DNA from: JBGTSJ01 sp041940305
GTDB lineage: Bacteria > Planctomycetota > Planctomycetia > Planctomycetales > Planctomycetaceae
Direction: 5' to 3'
Length of the DNA: 64,000 nucleotides
Assembly (NCBI GenBank): GCA_041940305.1
Contig: JBGTSJ010000026.1
Location: 1 to 64,000, forward strand
The position numbers were made by a program, and so were the translations under genes. Below the pieces are notes generated by a model, which was not told the DNA's origin, searched no databases, and saw only the letters and a list, made by a program, of their open reading frames with translations. This document shows positions 17,044 to 28,899 of the stretch, piece by piece (positions within the stretch are counted from its first letter, which is position 1; every line of letters starts with the position of its first letter).

Positions 17044-17835
17044 TTATGAGTCGTTCTGCCCCAGCAGCTCCCGCACTTTTGCGCCGACGTCCGGTGATCG
17101 CATGAGCGTTTCGCCGACCAGCATGGCCTGCACCCCGGCATCCAGCAGGCGCTCCACGTCGCTGCGGCAATGAATCCCGCTCTCACTGACGAACAGCACG
17201 TCATCCGGCACGCGTCCCCGCAGACTCACGCCGTGCGCCAGGTCCGTCGTCATCGTCTTCAGGTTGCGGTTATTGACCCCCACGATCTGCGGATCCAGAC
17301 TCAGCACGCGGTCGAGATTGTCCGGCTCATAAATCTCAATCAGCGTCTGCAATCCCAGCGACCGGGCCTCCGCATGCAGGGACGCCAGCGATTCCTGCGG
17401 CAGGCATTCCGCGATCAGCAGCACGCAGTCCGCGCCCGCGGCGCGCGCCTCCAGTAGTTGATAGCGATCCAGGATGAAGTCCTTGCGCAACACCGGAACA
17501 TCCACGGCCGCACGCACCCGGCGCAGATCGTCCAGCGAACCTTGAAAGAACTCCCGATCGGTGAGCACGCTGATGCACGCCGCGCCCGCCGCGGCGTACG
17601 CACGCGCGAGGGACGGGGGATCGAAGTCCGGGCGGATCAATCCCGCCGACGGAGAGGCGCGTTTGACCTCGGCGATCAGCGCGATCGGTTCCTGCCGGCG
17701 GAGTGCTGCGGCAAAGTCCCGAACCGGCGCCGCTCCGGACAGTGCCGCCTCCAGGGTCGACGCCGGTCGATCGGCCTTGGCCGCGGCAATCTCCCCCAGC
17801 TTATGCGCGACGATACGGTCAAGAATGTTATTCAT
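17044..17835 (-). CDS. trpC: Indole-3-glycerol phosphate synthase
   Basis: 263 residues; TIM-barrel enzyme of tryptophan synthesis that closes the ring of carboxyphenylaminodeoxyribulose phosphate. Family motifs in order: IALIAEVKRASPSAG (catalytic Lys), ISVLTDREFFQGSLDDL, PVLRKDFILDRYQ (catalytic Lys), GADCVLLI, GVNNRNLKTM, VSESGIHCRSDVERL and AMLVGETLMRS. I chose ATG 17835 (MNNILDRI); ATG 17847 would add four residues. No other trp gene is adjacent, so the pathway is scattered here. ftsK follows 165 bases upstream on the same strand. Confidence 0.96.
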   Translation of the reverse strand: MNNILDRIVAHKLGEIAAAKADRPASTLEAALSGAAPVRDFAAALRRQEPIALIAEVKRASPSAGLIRPDFDPPSLARAYAAAGAACISVLTDREFFQGSLDDLRRVRAAVDVPVLRKDFILDRYQLLEARAAGADCVLLIAECLPQESLASLHAEARSLGLQTLIEIYEPDNLDRVLSLDPQIVGVNNRNLKTMTTDLAHGVSLRGRVPDDVLFVSESGIHCRSDVERLLDAGVQAMLVGETLMRSPDVGAKVRELLGQNDS

Positions 17836-18000
17836 TGCAGCCGGCATGGGATAACGTGGAGCCCCCTCGGCACGATATCGCCTGCCCCGACAGCGCGAAA
17901 GGGCGGCAGAGACGGCCCGACGCTGAATCTCTGCCGTCACAACTCGGCAGCATGTGCGGTATCGTCCCCAGATCGGGCCATCGACACCCGGCGTCGCGGG

Positions 18001-20328
<2,328 letters not shown>

Positions 20329-20792
20329 GGCGCCGCAGGCGCGCACCGCGAGCGCAGGGCCGCGGCGGGCCGTTTTGCAACAGCATTGGATACGGGGTTC
20401 TGCCGTCCAACGTCATGCCTGGCAGGATGTCATCACGGGCCTCCGCCGTCTCATGGCGGAAAAGGCCCACACCATGAACGTACCACATGCTTCGCGGCGT
20501 GCTGCTGAAAGGCAACGCGCGGTGCGGCGTTTTCGCACCAAGGCCTTCGAGTCGCTCCGATCGTGACGAATGGCGAAACACCGATGCGTGGAGCCGCGCA
20601 GTTGTGCGGATTGTATCGGAGGCGGAACGACCGCTCAGCAGGGGAGAGAGCCTCGCTCAGTACGCCGCTGCAGGCATCGACAGGCACCGGCGCCATCTGC
20701 ATTCCCGTTGTGATTCTGCTATCGTGGGCACGCATCGGGCGGCCGAGGCCAGCTCGGCGATACCTCCGCACACATCAGCGAGACCAGAGCTC
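20329..20792. other. Divergent intergenic region between ftsK and the duplicated-domain gene
   Basis: 464 bases without a supported gene. It must hold promoters for both flanking genes, but I see no convincing hexamer pair or hairpin. Confidence 0.5.
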
Positions 20793-21563
20793 ATGAGTTA
20801 TGCCGATGAGTCCTTCTCCCCACGCGCCCGGGAGCCGGAAAAGTCCAGCAGCACCTGCCTCATCCTCGGCCTGATTTTCGGTGGCGTTGGGGCGTTCGTG
20901 CTGCTGTGCGGCGGGTGTTGCGTCGGCGTGGTCTTTTTTGGGCTCGACCAGATCGGGGGGGAGATCGAGCAGGACCTCGCCGACAACCCTGTCATCCAGG
21001 AGCACATCGGAGACATCCAGACGTTTGAAATGAACAAATGGGAGTCGATCCAGCACGCCGACGAGGACGTGTACGTGTTCCGAGTGTCCGGACCAAAAGG
21101 CTCAGGGACCGTCGAGGCCGAGTGCCTCGATAACGATGCCGGCATCTATGAAGTCTGGTCCGGCGAGCTGCGAATGGACTCGGGTGAAGTCTACGACCTG
21201 TTCCCCGACGGCGATCGCTGGGAGACCGAAGGTTTCTCGTCCGACGACTTCGACATGGGGGACGACATCTTCGACTTCGGGTCGGAGGACTTCGCCAGGC
21301 AGGTGCAGACGGCGGTGGAGAAAAATCCTGTGTTCATCGAGCACATCGGCGACGTCACCGGGTTCACGTACGATCTGGACATGTCGATGGAAGAAGCCGG
21401 GGCGGACACGTACGTCTTTCACGTGACGGGGACTGGCGGTAGTGCAACGCTGCGGGCGGAGTGCATCACCGTCGATTCGGATACGGAGAAAGTCGAGTCT
21501 GGCGAACTGGTGATGGACTCGGGGGAGAGATACCAGTTGTACCCCGACAATCCTTTGCCGTAA
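20793..21563 (+). CDS. Membrane-anchored protein with tandemly duplicated domain (Coa1-like)
   Basis: 256 residues. One hydrophobic segment (about 22-52, LGLIFGGVGAFVLLCGGCC) anchors an outside portion made of two copies of one domain. Copy 1 (about 60-145) has DNPVIQEHIGDIQ, VYVFRVSGPKGSGTVEAEC and GELRMDSGEVYDLFP. Copy 2 (about 175-255) has KNPVFIEHIGDVTG, TYVFHVTGTGGSATLRAEC and GELVMDSGERYQLYP. The pattern resembles the cytochrome-oxidase-assembly Coa1-like fold seen in many planctomycete proteins, a resemblance I hold loosely. The linker is Asp/Ser-rich. Function unknown. Confidence 0.8.
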   Translation: MSYADESFSPRAREPEKSSSTCLILGLIFGGVGAFVLLCGGCCVGVVFFGLDQIGGEIEQDLADNPVIQEHIGDIQTFEMNKWESIQHADEDVYVFRVSGPKGSGTVEAECLDNDAGIYEVWSGELRMDSGEVYDLFPDGDRWETEGFSSDDFDMGDDIFDFGSEDFARQVQTAVEKNPVFIEHIGDVTGFTYDLDMSMEEAGADTYVFHVTGTGGSATLRAECITVDSDTEKVESGELVMDSGERYQLYPDNPLP

Positions 21564-21595
21564 TCGTTAACGATCGCGCCTTTCGGTCAGGATGA

Positions 21596-21665
21596 ACCCC
21601 AGAGTACACGGAGGGCGCGGAGAAAAGGCTCTGCCTTCTCCGCGTACTCTGCGGTTCTCTGCTTG
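21596..21665. repeat. Imperfect palindrome of the AGAGTAC/CGGAG type
   Basis: AGAGTAC...GCGGAGAA is mirrored by TTCTCCGC and GTACTCT around a central GGCTCTGCC. It lies between the duplicated-domain gene and hisC. The low-complexity wording resembles other intergenic stretches in the window. Confidence 0.55.
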
Positions 21666-21747
21666 AACCTGACACTGTGTTGACGTGTCCAATCCCTACG
21701 CCGACTCCCCGTCCGCCAGCGCTCTCGTTATTCCTGACTCACCACGC

Positions 21748-22830
21748 ATGTCGCTCTTTCGTCCCGACGTCGACCGGCTGACGGCCTACACCCCCGGCGA
21801 ACAGCCTCAGGACGCGGGCTGGACCAAGCTCAATACCAACGAGAATCCGTATCCCCCTTCCCCGCGCGTACTCGAGGCGATCGAGGTCACCGCACGCTCT
21901 CGGCTGCGCCTCTATCCCGACCCGCTGGGGACATCTTTCCGCAAGACGGCGGCCGCACTGTTCGGACTCGATCCCGACTGGATCCTGCCGGCCAATGGCA
22001 GCGACGAAAACCTGACGCTCCTGCTGCGGGCGTTCGTCGACCCGGGCGAACTGGTCACGTCGCCCTATCCGAGTTACGTCCTGTACGACACGCTGGCGGC
22101 GATCCAGGGCGCCCGCTACGAACCGTTACGGCTGCACCGGGACTGGTCCTGGGACTCTGAACACACGCAGCCGCTCATCGCGCAGAGCAAGCTGGTGTTC
22201 GTGCCAAACCCCAACTCCCCCTCCGGCAACCGTTGGGACGAAGAAACGATCCTAAGCCTCGTTCCTCCGCGCGGCGTCCTCGTGCTGGACGAAGCCTACG
22301 GGGACTTCGCGGACCAGCCGCACGGGATGGAGCTGCTGCAAACGGAAGCCGGCCGGCGAATGGTCGTGACGCGGTCGTTCAGCAAGTCCTACAGCCTGGC
22401 GGGCCTGCGGATGGGGTTCGCCGTCGCCCATCCGGACCTGATCGCCGGCATGCGGAAGATCAAGGACAGCTACAATTGCGATGCGCTGGCGCTGGCCGGA
22501 GCCGAGGCGGCCCTGCGGGATCAGGAGTGGATGCAGCAGAACCGCGCGAAGATCATCGCGACGCGGACCCGGCTGACCACCGCCATGCGCGAGCTGGGAT
22601 TCAACGTCGTGGACAGCCAGGCGAACTTTGTCTGGTCCACGCATCCGTCCGGAGAGCACCGGCGGATTTACGAGCAGCTCAAAGAGCGCCGAATCCTCGT
22701 GCGGTACATGGTCTTCCCCGGTCCGGACGGAAAACGGGAAGGCCCCGAGTGCATCGAAGGCCTGCGCATCACCGTCGGCACAGACGGCGAGATCGATACA
22801 TTCCTCTCGGCCCTTCCCGCAATCCTGTGA
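21748..22830 (+). CDS. hisC: Histidinol-phosphate aminotransferase
   Basis: 360 residues from ATG 21748 (MSLFRPDVDRLTAYTPGEQP); a GTG at 21685 would add 21 residues of low-complexity sequence. PLP-dependent fold-type I enzyme of histidine synthesis converting imidazole acetol phosphate to histidinol phosphate. Motifs: KLNTNENPYPPSP, ANGSDENLTLLLRAF, PNPNSPSGN, VLDEAYGDF and TRSFSKSYSLAGLRMG with the PLP-binding Lys. hisB follows after 276 bases on the same strand, which supports the assignment. Confidence 0.95.
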   Translation: MSLFRPDVDRLTAYTPGEQPQDAGWTKLNTNENPYPPSPRVLEAIEVTARSRLRLYPDPLGTSFRKTAAALFGLDPDWILPANGSDENLTLLLRAFVDPGELVTSPYPSYVLYDTLAAIQGARYEPLRLHRDWSWDSEHTQPLIAQSKLVFVPNPNSPSGNRWDEETILSLVPPRGVLVLDEAYGDFADQPHGMELLQTEAGRRMVVTRSFSKSYSLAGLRMGFAVAHPDLIAGMRKIKDSYNCDALALAGAEAALRDQEWMQQNRAKIIATRTRLTTAMRELGFNVVDSQANFVWSTHPSGEHRRIYEQLKERRILVRYMVFPGPDGKREGPECIEGLRITVGTDGEIDTFLSALPAIL

Positions 22831-22984
22831 TCGGCGCGGGTCCGCCAAACTGGCGACTCTGCAAGGATTGAACTGAACAGAGCAAAGACCACAAGATCCA
22901 ACTCGGCGAATCGGCCACAGCACCCTGCCGATTCCCCCATCTCAGTCAAAGCAGGGGGTAAACTCATTTGCAGAAACGTCTCTG

Positions 22985-23100
22985 ACTAACACCCCTCCGT
23001 TCCCTTCGCGACCTTCTGTAACCCCCTTCGTCCCGTTGCTGTCCACCGCTCACTGCGGCTCCCCTTACTGACCTCGGTTCCCTCCGTTACCTCCTGTTCA
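22985..23100. repeat. Low-complexity C/T-rich intergenic stretch between hisC and hisB
   Basis: Repeated variants of CCTCCGTTCCCTTCGCGACC and TTCCCTCCGTTACC make up the last 115 bases before hisB. A similar stretch precedes the M29 gene (40835-40885). This looks like slippage-prone or degraded repeat sequence, not a gene. Confidence 0.5.
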
Positions 23101-23106
23101 TCCCGC

Positions 23107-23694
23107 ATGCCCCGCACTGCTGAAATCGCCCGCAAGACGGCTGAGACCGACATCCGGCTGCGCCTCGACATCGACGGCAGCGGCGCGGCGAACGTCCGCA
23201 CCGGCGTCGGCTTCTTCGACCACATGCTCACGCTGCTCGCCAAGCACGGACTGTTCGATCTCACCGTCGAGGCCGACGGCGACCTGGACGTGGACCAGCA
23301 CCACACGGTCGAAGACGTCGGCATCTGTTTCGGGCAGGCGCTGGCCAGGGCGCTGGGGGACAAGCAGGGGATCGTTCGCTACGGCAGCCTGACGTTGCCG
23401 ATGGAAGAGACGCTCGTCACCACCGCCGTCGACCTGAGCGGGCGGTTCTGGTACGTCGCCAAGTTCGCGTTCCCGACGGAGAAGATCGGCCAGTTCGACT
23501 CACAACTGGTGGACGTCTTCTGGCAGGCGGCGGCCGCGAACGCCCTGATGAACCTGCACCAGGTCCTGCACCACGGCGACAACAGCCACCACATCGCCGA
23601 AGCAATCTTCAAGAGCACCGCGCGAGCTTTGCGGATGGCCGTCGCGGTCGATCCGCGGCAGCAGGGCGTCCCGTCATCGAAGGGAACCCTGTAA
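23107..23694 (+). CDS. hisB: Imidazoleglycerol-phosphate dehydratase
   Basis: 195 residues, the normal length of a monofunctional HisB dehydratase (no phosphatase domain). Mn-binding His motifs are present: GFFDHMLTLLAKHG, DQHHTVEDVGICFGQAL and VLHHGDNSHHIAEAIFK, ending in the family signature QQGVPSSKGTL. It removes water from imidazole glycerol phosphate in histidine synthesis. It follows hisC. Confidence 0.97.
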   Translation: MPRTAEIARKTAETDIRLRLDIDGSGAANVRTGVGFFDHMLTLLAKHGLFDLTVEADGDLDVDQHHTVEDVGICFGQALARALGDKQGIVRYGSLTLPMEETLVTTAVDLSGRFWYVAKFAFPTEKIGQFDSQLVDVFWQAAAANALMNLHQVLHHGDNSHHIAEAIFKSTARALRMAVAVDPRQQGVPSSKGTL

Positions 23695-24341
23695 GTCGCA
23701 GGCATCCTCATGGATGCCGTCCGCTGGATTCGCTACGACTCTGAGCTCTCTTCCGGGCCACGCTGTGCGACCCGCAGAAATCCGCTCCGACACCCCGTCG
23801 AACTGGGGTGTAGTCCTCAATTGTTGGTGGGGCGAGTGTTCACTCATCGGTAATAGGCCCGGCGTTCACGCCGGGTAAACGTGGCCGCACCACGTGTGGG
23901 TACATCCCGGTGCACCGGGCTTCTCGCTGTCAGGGCTTAAGCCGCCGCAGCGAGAAGCCTCGTGAACGAGGCTCAAAGCGGGTAGCGCCGTGCCGGAAAA
24001 CCCGGCGTGAACGCCGGGCCGATGACAACTCGATCGCTGAGCGTCTGCACCACCACCAATTAGGAACTGCACCCCGTCGAACTGGGGACAGCCCCAGCTT
24101 CCTTGAATTCTTACCTATTGAGGCGCACAATCTGAACATTCGCTGGGCAAGATGGTTCCCACGGCGCGTGCATCACCGATGTGCGAGTCTTTTCAGAATC
24201 GTCAGTCTCTTCGCCCCCGCGACGGAAGCAGCCGTCCGTTGCGCCCACCAAAGTCTCTATCCCACTGTCTTCTTCGTTTTCCCTCGTCAGGCTGACGGAC
24301 TGCGCCCGCTGTGCGCCAGCCGTGTTCCCCAGGAGTCAGAG
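23695..24341. other. Gene-free region holding a large inverted repeat
   Basis: 647 bases with no supported gene; the frame of the following pseudopilin is open through part of it, but the protein starts at 24342. It contains an inverted repeat element (23791-24089) and then about 250 bases of plain leader. Confidence 0.6.
23791..24089. repeat. Nested inverted repeat element of about 300 bp
   Basis: Left arm 23791-23880 and right arm 23999-24089 are imperfect reverse complements. Both carry the outer palindrome CCCCGTCGAACTGGGG, a middle block ending in GGTGG and the inner palindrome CCCGGCGTTCACGCCGGG. The centre holds a further pair (CTTCTCGCTG at 23930, CAGCGAGAAG at 23948). A transcript could fold into a long branched hairpin. 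No transposase is inside. Confidence 0.75.
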
Positions 24342-25379
<1,038 letters not shown>

Positions 25380-25529
25380 TCAGCGTCGCAGGCACACTCC
25401 GTATGCCGTCGCCGAACGCGGAACGCTGAACGCTGAACGCACGAGAGTTCAACCGGCGCCCACGATCCGATTCAAAATCTCGCGACTTTTGACAACTGAC
25501 TCGTATCAGTCCCCCCGAACTCCTGATCC

Positions 25530-26015
25530 ATGCTGCGTCCATTCAATATCACGTGCCCGCTCTTCTTGGCTCTGCCCTTCCTGCTCGTAGGCTGCGGAAG
25601 CGATGCCCCCGAACTGGTGGACGCCGGCGGAATCGTGAATCACAACGGAGTGCCGCTGGCCGATGCGCACGTGCTGTTCGTTCCCGAGGCGGGCGGACCG
25701 CCGTCGATCGGCAAGACCGGCGCCGACGGGCGATTTGAGCTGACGACGAACGCCGAACTGGGCGCCACGCTCGGCCGGCACAACGTCTCGATCCAGGCCT
25801 TTGAGGAGTCAGGCGGGGCGGCGGCGGCCGACGAGTCGGGGGAGTTCACCGGCCAGCACAAGTCGCGAATTCCGTTCGAGTACGGCAACTACGAATTGAG
25901 CGGCCTTGCGGCCGAAGTGACTGAGGACGGCAACAATGAGTTCACGTTCGACCTGATCGGAGACGCGAGCCAGCCCCAGCGGTACGTCGACGATTATCAG
26001 CCCGAAGGCATCTGA
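25530..26015 (+). CDS. Small lipoprotein with carboxypeptidase-regulatory-like domain (copy 1)
   Basis: 161 residues. Signal peptide with lipobox LVGC at residues 19-22. The mature part has VNHNGVPLADAHVLFVPEAG and GKTGADGRFELTT, the beta-sandwich pattern of carboxypeptidase-regulatory-like domains, then an Asp/Glu/Ser-rich tail. Planctomycete genomes often place such lipoproteins behind DUF1559 pseudopilins. It follows copy 1 by 150 bases, so the two may work together at the cell surface (inference). Confidence 0.8.
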   Translation: MLRPFNITCPLFLALPFLLVGCGSDAPELVDAGGIVNHNGVPLADAHVLFVPEAGGPPSIGKTGADGRFELTTNAELGATLGRHNVSIQAFEESGGAAAADESGEFTGQHKSRIPFEYGNYELSGLAAEVTEDGNNEFTFDLIGDASQPQRYVDDYQPEGI

Positions 26016-26165
26016 AGCATTCACTTGCGATCGATACGGCAATGGCTCAGTCAAGTTAATGCAATCCGGCAGTCTGGATGACCGGACGCCGGCTCCTGAA
26101 CTGTTCTAGCGCTTCTTCGTGATGTGGATTTCGAGTCCTTGCATCAGCGTCAGAAGGAATTCAAT

Positions 26166-27200
26166 ATGCGCGCAACTCGTCCACGACGGCGGGGTTTCAC
26201 ACTGATCGAACTGCTGGTCGTGATCGCGATCATCGCGATCCTGATCGCCCTGCTGCTGCCGGCGGTCCAGCAGGCGCGGGAGGCGGCCCGGCGGACCCAG
26301 TGCAAGAACAACATGAAGCAGCTGGGGCTCGCGCTGCACAACTACCACGACAGCTTCAACGTGTTCCCCCCCGGAACGGTCAATCCCAGCCCGGCGTCGG
26401 GGACTATTGCCGCCGGTGACGACCCGAACGGCAGAAACGGGAGCGGGACGTGGGGGATCGGCGGTCCCTGGATCGCGTTCCTGCTGGCGAATCTGGACCG
26501 CACCGCCGACTACAACGGCTTCGTCAAGATCGCCAACGAGCGACCGGAGGTTGTGGATTGGTTTGGCAATGGCACCTACCGCAATCAGGGCATCACGGTC
26601 GGCTATGAAATGCTGGACGTCATGACGTGCCCCAGCCATCCGCTGCGGAAACAGCGGCTGCAGAATGGAACGGGCATGGAGGATCTGGCGCGCGGCAACT
26701 ACGCCGCATGCTATGGGAGGGGGCGCTCCGGTCAGATCTACACGACGAACGGTGCGATCGGCGGATTATTTGGGAACAACTCGAAGTACCGGATGCGCGA
26801 TCTCGTCGACGGATCGACGAACACGATCGCGTTCAGCGAGTTGAAATACCGCGCCTTTAAGGGCGTTGGTTCGCACGCCGAAGCGACCACTCGCGATACG
26901 CGCGGCACCTGGTCCTATGGAGTGATGGGTGGCAATATCTTCTGCACGCTGAACGGCCCTAACACGCGGGTGCCCGACGGACCCTGGGGTTGCCGTACTG
27001 CACCTTCCGAAGGCATGCCCTGCACGCAGATCGGATCGCCATATTCCGAAATGCATGCCGCAGCCCGCTCGTACCATGTCGGCGGCGTGCACGGAACGAT
27101 GGGTGACGGCAGCGTCAGGTTCTTCTCCGACAATATCGACCTCGCCGTCTGGCAGGGACTCGGCTCGCGCCACGGTAACGAATTGCTCGGGGAATTCTAG
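26166..27200 (+). CDS. DUF1559 pseudopilin-like protein (copy 2)
   Basis: 344 residues from ATG 26166, preceded by AAGGA. The pilin-type N-terminus GFTLIELLVVIAIIAIL follows a basic leader (RATRPRR). The family block ARRTQCKNNMKQLGLALHNYHD and the C-terminal HVGGVHGTMGDGSVRFFSDN are both present. It is a paralogue of the gene at 24342: nearly identical over the first 60 residues and divergent afterwards, apart from the C-terminal motif. The stop is followed after 42 bases by the second small lipoprotein gene. Confidence 0.93.
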   Translation: MRATRPRRRGFTLIELLVVIAIIAILIALLLPAVQQAREAARRTQCKNNMKQLGLALHNYHDSFNVFPPGTVNPSPASGTIAAGDDPNGRNGSGTWGIGGPWIAFLLANLDRTADYNGFVKIANERPEVVDWFGNGTYRNQGITVGYEMLDVMTCPSHPLRKQRLQNGTGMEDLARGNYAACYGRGRSGQIYTTNGAIGGLFGNNSKYRMRDLVDGSTNTIAFSELKYRAFKGVGSHAEATTRDTRGTWSYGVMGGNIFCTLNGPNTRVPDGPWGCRTAPSEGMPCTQIGSPYSEMHAAARSYHVGGVHGTMGDGSVRFFSDNIDLAVWQGLGSRHGNELLGEF

Positions 27201-27242
27201 ATTGATCGCAGATCCCCACTCTCCCTTCGGGCAACGCATGAA

Positions 27243-27695
27243 ATGAGACGACTGGTCGCGGTCATCGCCACGTTGCTGCTTCTCGCCGGATGCGGCGAAG
27301 GCGTCGAGAACGTGGAAGTCCACCCCGTGCGCGGCGTCGTGGATTTCGACGGCCAGCCGATGAAGGGGGGCGGGTCCATCGCTTTCATTCCCCTGTCCGC
27401 CACGTCCGGCAAAACCGCGGGCGGGGAAATCCTGCCCGATGGCACTTACGTCCTCTCAACTTATGCAGACGGCGACGGTTCAATGGTCGGCGACTTCCGG
27501 GTCGTGATCACCCAGGTGACGGCCATCGAACCCGAACCCACCGAGGACGGCCAGCCCCCCGCCGCAGCGACCGAACTCGCAGTACCGGAGGAGGATCAGA
27601 TCCCAACCATCTACGGTGACTATGCGCAGTCACCCCTGACGGCCAAGGTCGAGGCGCAGGACAACGAGATCAACTTCGACCTGCAGCGGCAGTAA
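27243..27695 (+). CDS. Small lipoprotein with carboxypeptidase-regulatory-like domain (copy 2)
   Basis: 150 residues. Lipobox LAGC at residues 14-17 after a hydrophobic signal. The pattern VHPVRGVVDFDGQPMKGGGS...IAFIPL and EILPDGTYVLSTYADGDG is that of the transthyretin-like lipoproteins common in planctomycetes. Together with 26166-27200 it repeats the pseudopilin/lipoprotein arrangement just upstream. Confidence 0.82.
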   Translation: MRRLVAVIATLLLLAGCGEGVENVEVHPVRGVVDFDGQPMKGGGSIAFIPLSATSGKTAGGEILPDGTYVLSTYADGDGSMVGDFRVVITQVTAIEPEPTEDGQPPAAATELAVPEEDQIPTIYGDYAQSPLTAKVEAQDNEINFDLQRQ

Positions 27696-27714
27696 GCATC
27701 GCGGCCCCGGGACG

Positions 27715-28740
27715 GTGAATGACGCCATGTCCGTTGCCATCCTGGAGTCGAGATCCCCGGCCGCAGCCGTCACCGACGAACCGGCCACTGCGCCCCGCGG
27801 CTGGCTCGTCAGCCCGGCGATCGATCTGCTGTTCATCGCCAACATCGGCTGGCCGCTGCTGCTGCTGGCGCAGATCGGGGACGAACTCGAGAGCCGCGAG
27901 GGAATCCGGTTCTGGCAGGTGTACTTCGTCACCACACCCCACCGCTGGGTCACGTTGGGACTCGTGTTCCTTGATCGCGAACGCCTGCAGGCGCGGCTTG
28001 GCCTTTTTGTCGGGCTTGCACTGGCGGCCGTGGCCCTCTGCCTCGGCGTGCGATGGTCCACCGGCGCGCTCACCTGCCTGCTCGCCGTCGACTACATCTG
28101 GAATGCCTGGCATTTCGCCGCCCAGCATCACGGCATCTACCGCATCTATTCGCGACGCACCGAGCCGCGGCGGCAATCGGGACTGCTCGTTGAAAAATGG
28201 GGGCTGCGGCTGTTCCTGCTGTACGTGACGATCCGCATCGCCGGCGCGACCTGGAGCCGCCCCCTCCTCGATGAGACGCTCCGGCACGCGGACTGGGGAA
28301 TGGCGCTGATCCCGCTGGCACTCATCGCCTGGGACCTGTTGCGGTCGAAGGCCGGCGGATTCCCGCGCTCCCTCTACCTGGCGAGCGTCTGCACCCTCTA
28401 TCTCGGACTGCTCGCCGCCGTCCACATGGAGCGACCGGACCTGGTGCTGGCGCTCGCGACTGCTTCGGCCCTCTTCCACGCGCTGGAGTACCTGGCCATC
28501 GTCGGCTGGTCGGTGCAGCAGCGGCACGCACGCAGCGGCGACCGGCTGGGCCTGCTCGCCTGGCTCGCGCCGCGCTGGGGACTCGCGCTCGGGCTGTTCA
28601 TTCTCATTCTTGGAGCGGCCAGCTGGATGATGGACCAGCGGCTGATGGAGACATGGCTGACGATCAACGTGGTCGTCGCGTTTTTGCACTACGCCTACGA
28701 CGGGATCATCTGGAGACAACCAGGAGGAGCGCCGTCGTAG
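27715..28740 (+). CDS. Polytopic membrane protein of unknown function
   Basis: 341 residues from GTG 27715 (ATG 27727 is the alternative). About eight hydrophobic segments. Conserved-looking polar clusters are FVTTPHRWVTLGLVF, DYIWNAWHFAAQHHGIYRIY and, near the end, VVAFLHYAYDGIIWR. Several His, Trp and Tyr residues sit at membrane borders, as in some heme- or metal-binding membrane enzymes, but I recognise no family. It starts 20 bases after the lipoprotein stop and may be co-transcribed with it. Confidence 0.75.
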   Translation: MNDAMSVAILESRSPAAAVTDEPATAPRGWLVSPAIDLLFIANIGWPLLLLAQIGDELESREGIRFWQVYFVTTPHRWVTLGLVFLDRERLQARLGLFVGLALAAVALCLGVRWSTGALTCLLAVDYIWNAWHFAAQHHGIYRIYSRRTEPRRQSGLLVEKWGLRLFLLYVTIRIAGATWSRPLLDETLRHADWGMALIPLALIAWDLLRSKAGGFPRSLYLASVCTLYLGLLAAVHMERPDLVLALATASALFHALEYLAIVGWSVQQRHARSGDRLGLLAWLAPRWGLALGLFILILGAASWMMDQRLMETWLTINVVVAFLHYAYDGIIWRQPGGAPS

Positions 28741-28750
28741 CCGCACACTC

Positions 28751-28789
28751 TAGCCCGACGCGCCAGCAAGGGCCGAACGTTGCCGAGCG
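28751..28789 (+). repeat. Dispersed repeat family A, copy 2
   Basis: Begins TAGCCCGACGCGCCAGCAAG and shares GGGCCGAACGTTGCCGAGCG with the other copies. It lies 11 bases after the membrane-protein stop. Confidence 0.88.
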
Positions 28790-28899
28790 TCGATTCCTCA
28801 GCAAGCCCGGTTCATGCGAGCATCAGACTCGGGCCATGTTACTTCGGGACACGCGCGTGACATAGGAAACCCGAACTCTGGCGAGTTCAGCTGCGCCTG

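Noticed and set aside
15921..17204. Extension of the rhodanese frame upstream
   Set aside because: It is antisense to the UbiA-type gene; a signal peptide at 15920 marks the true start.
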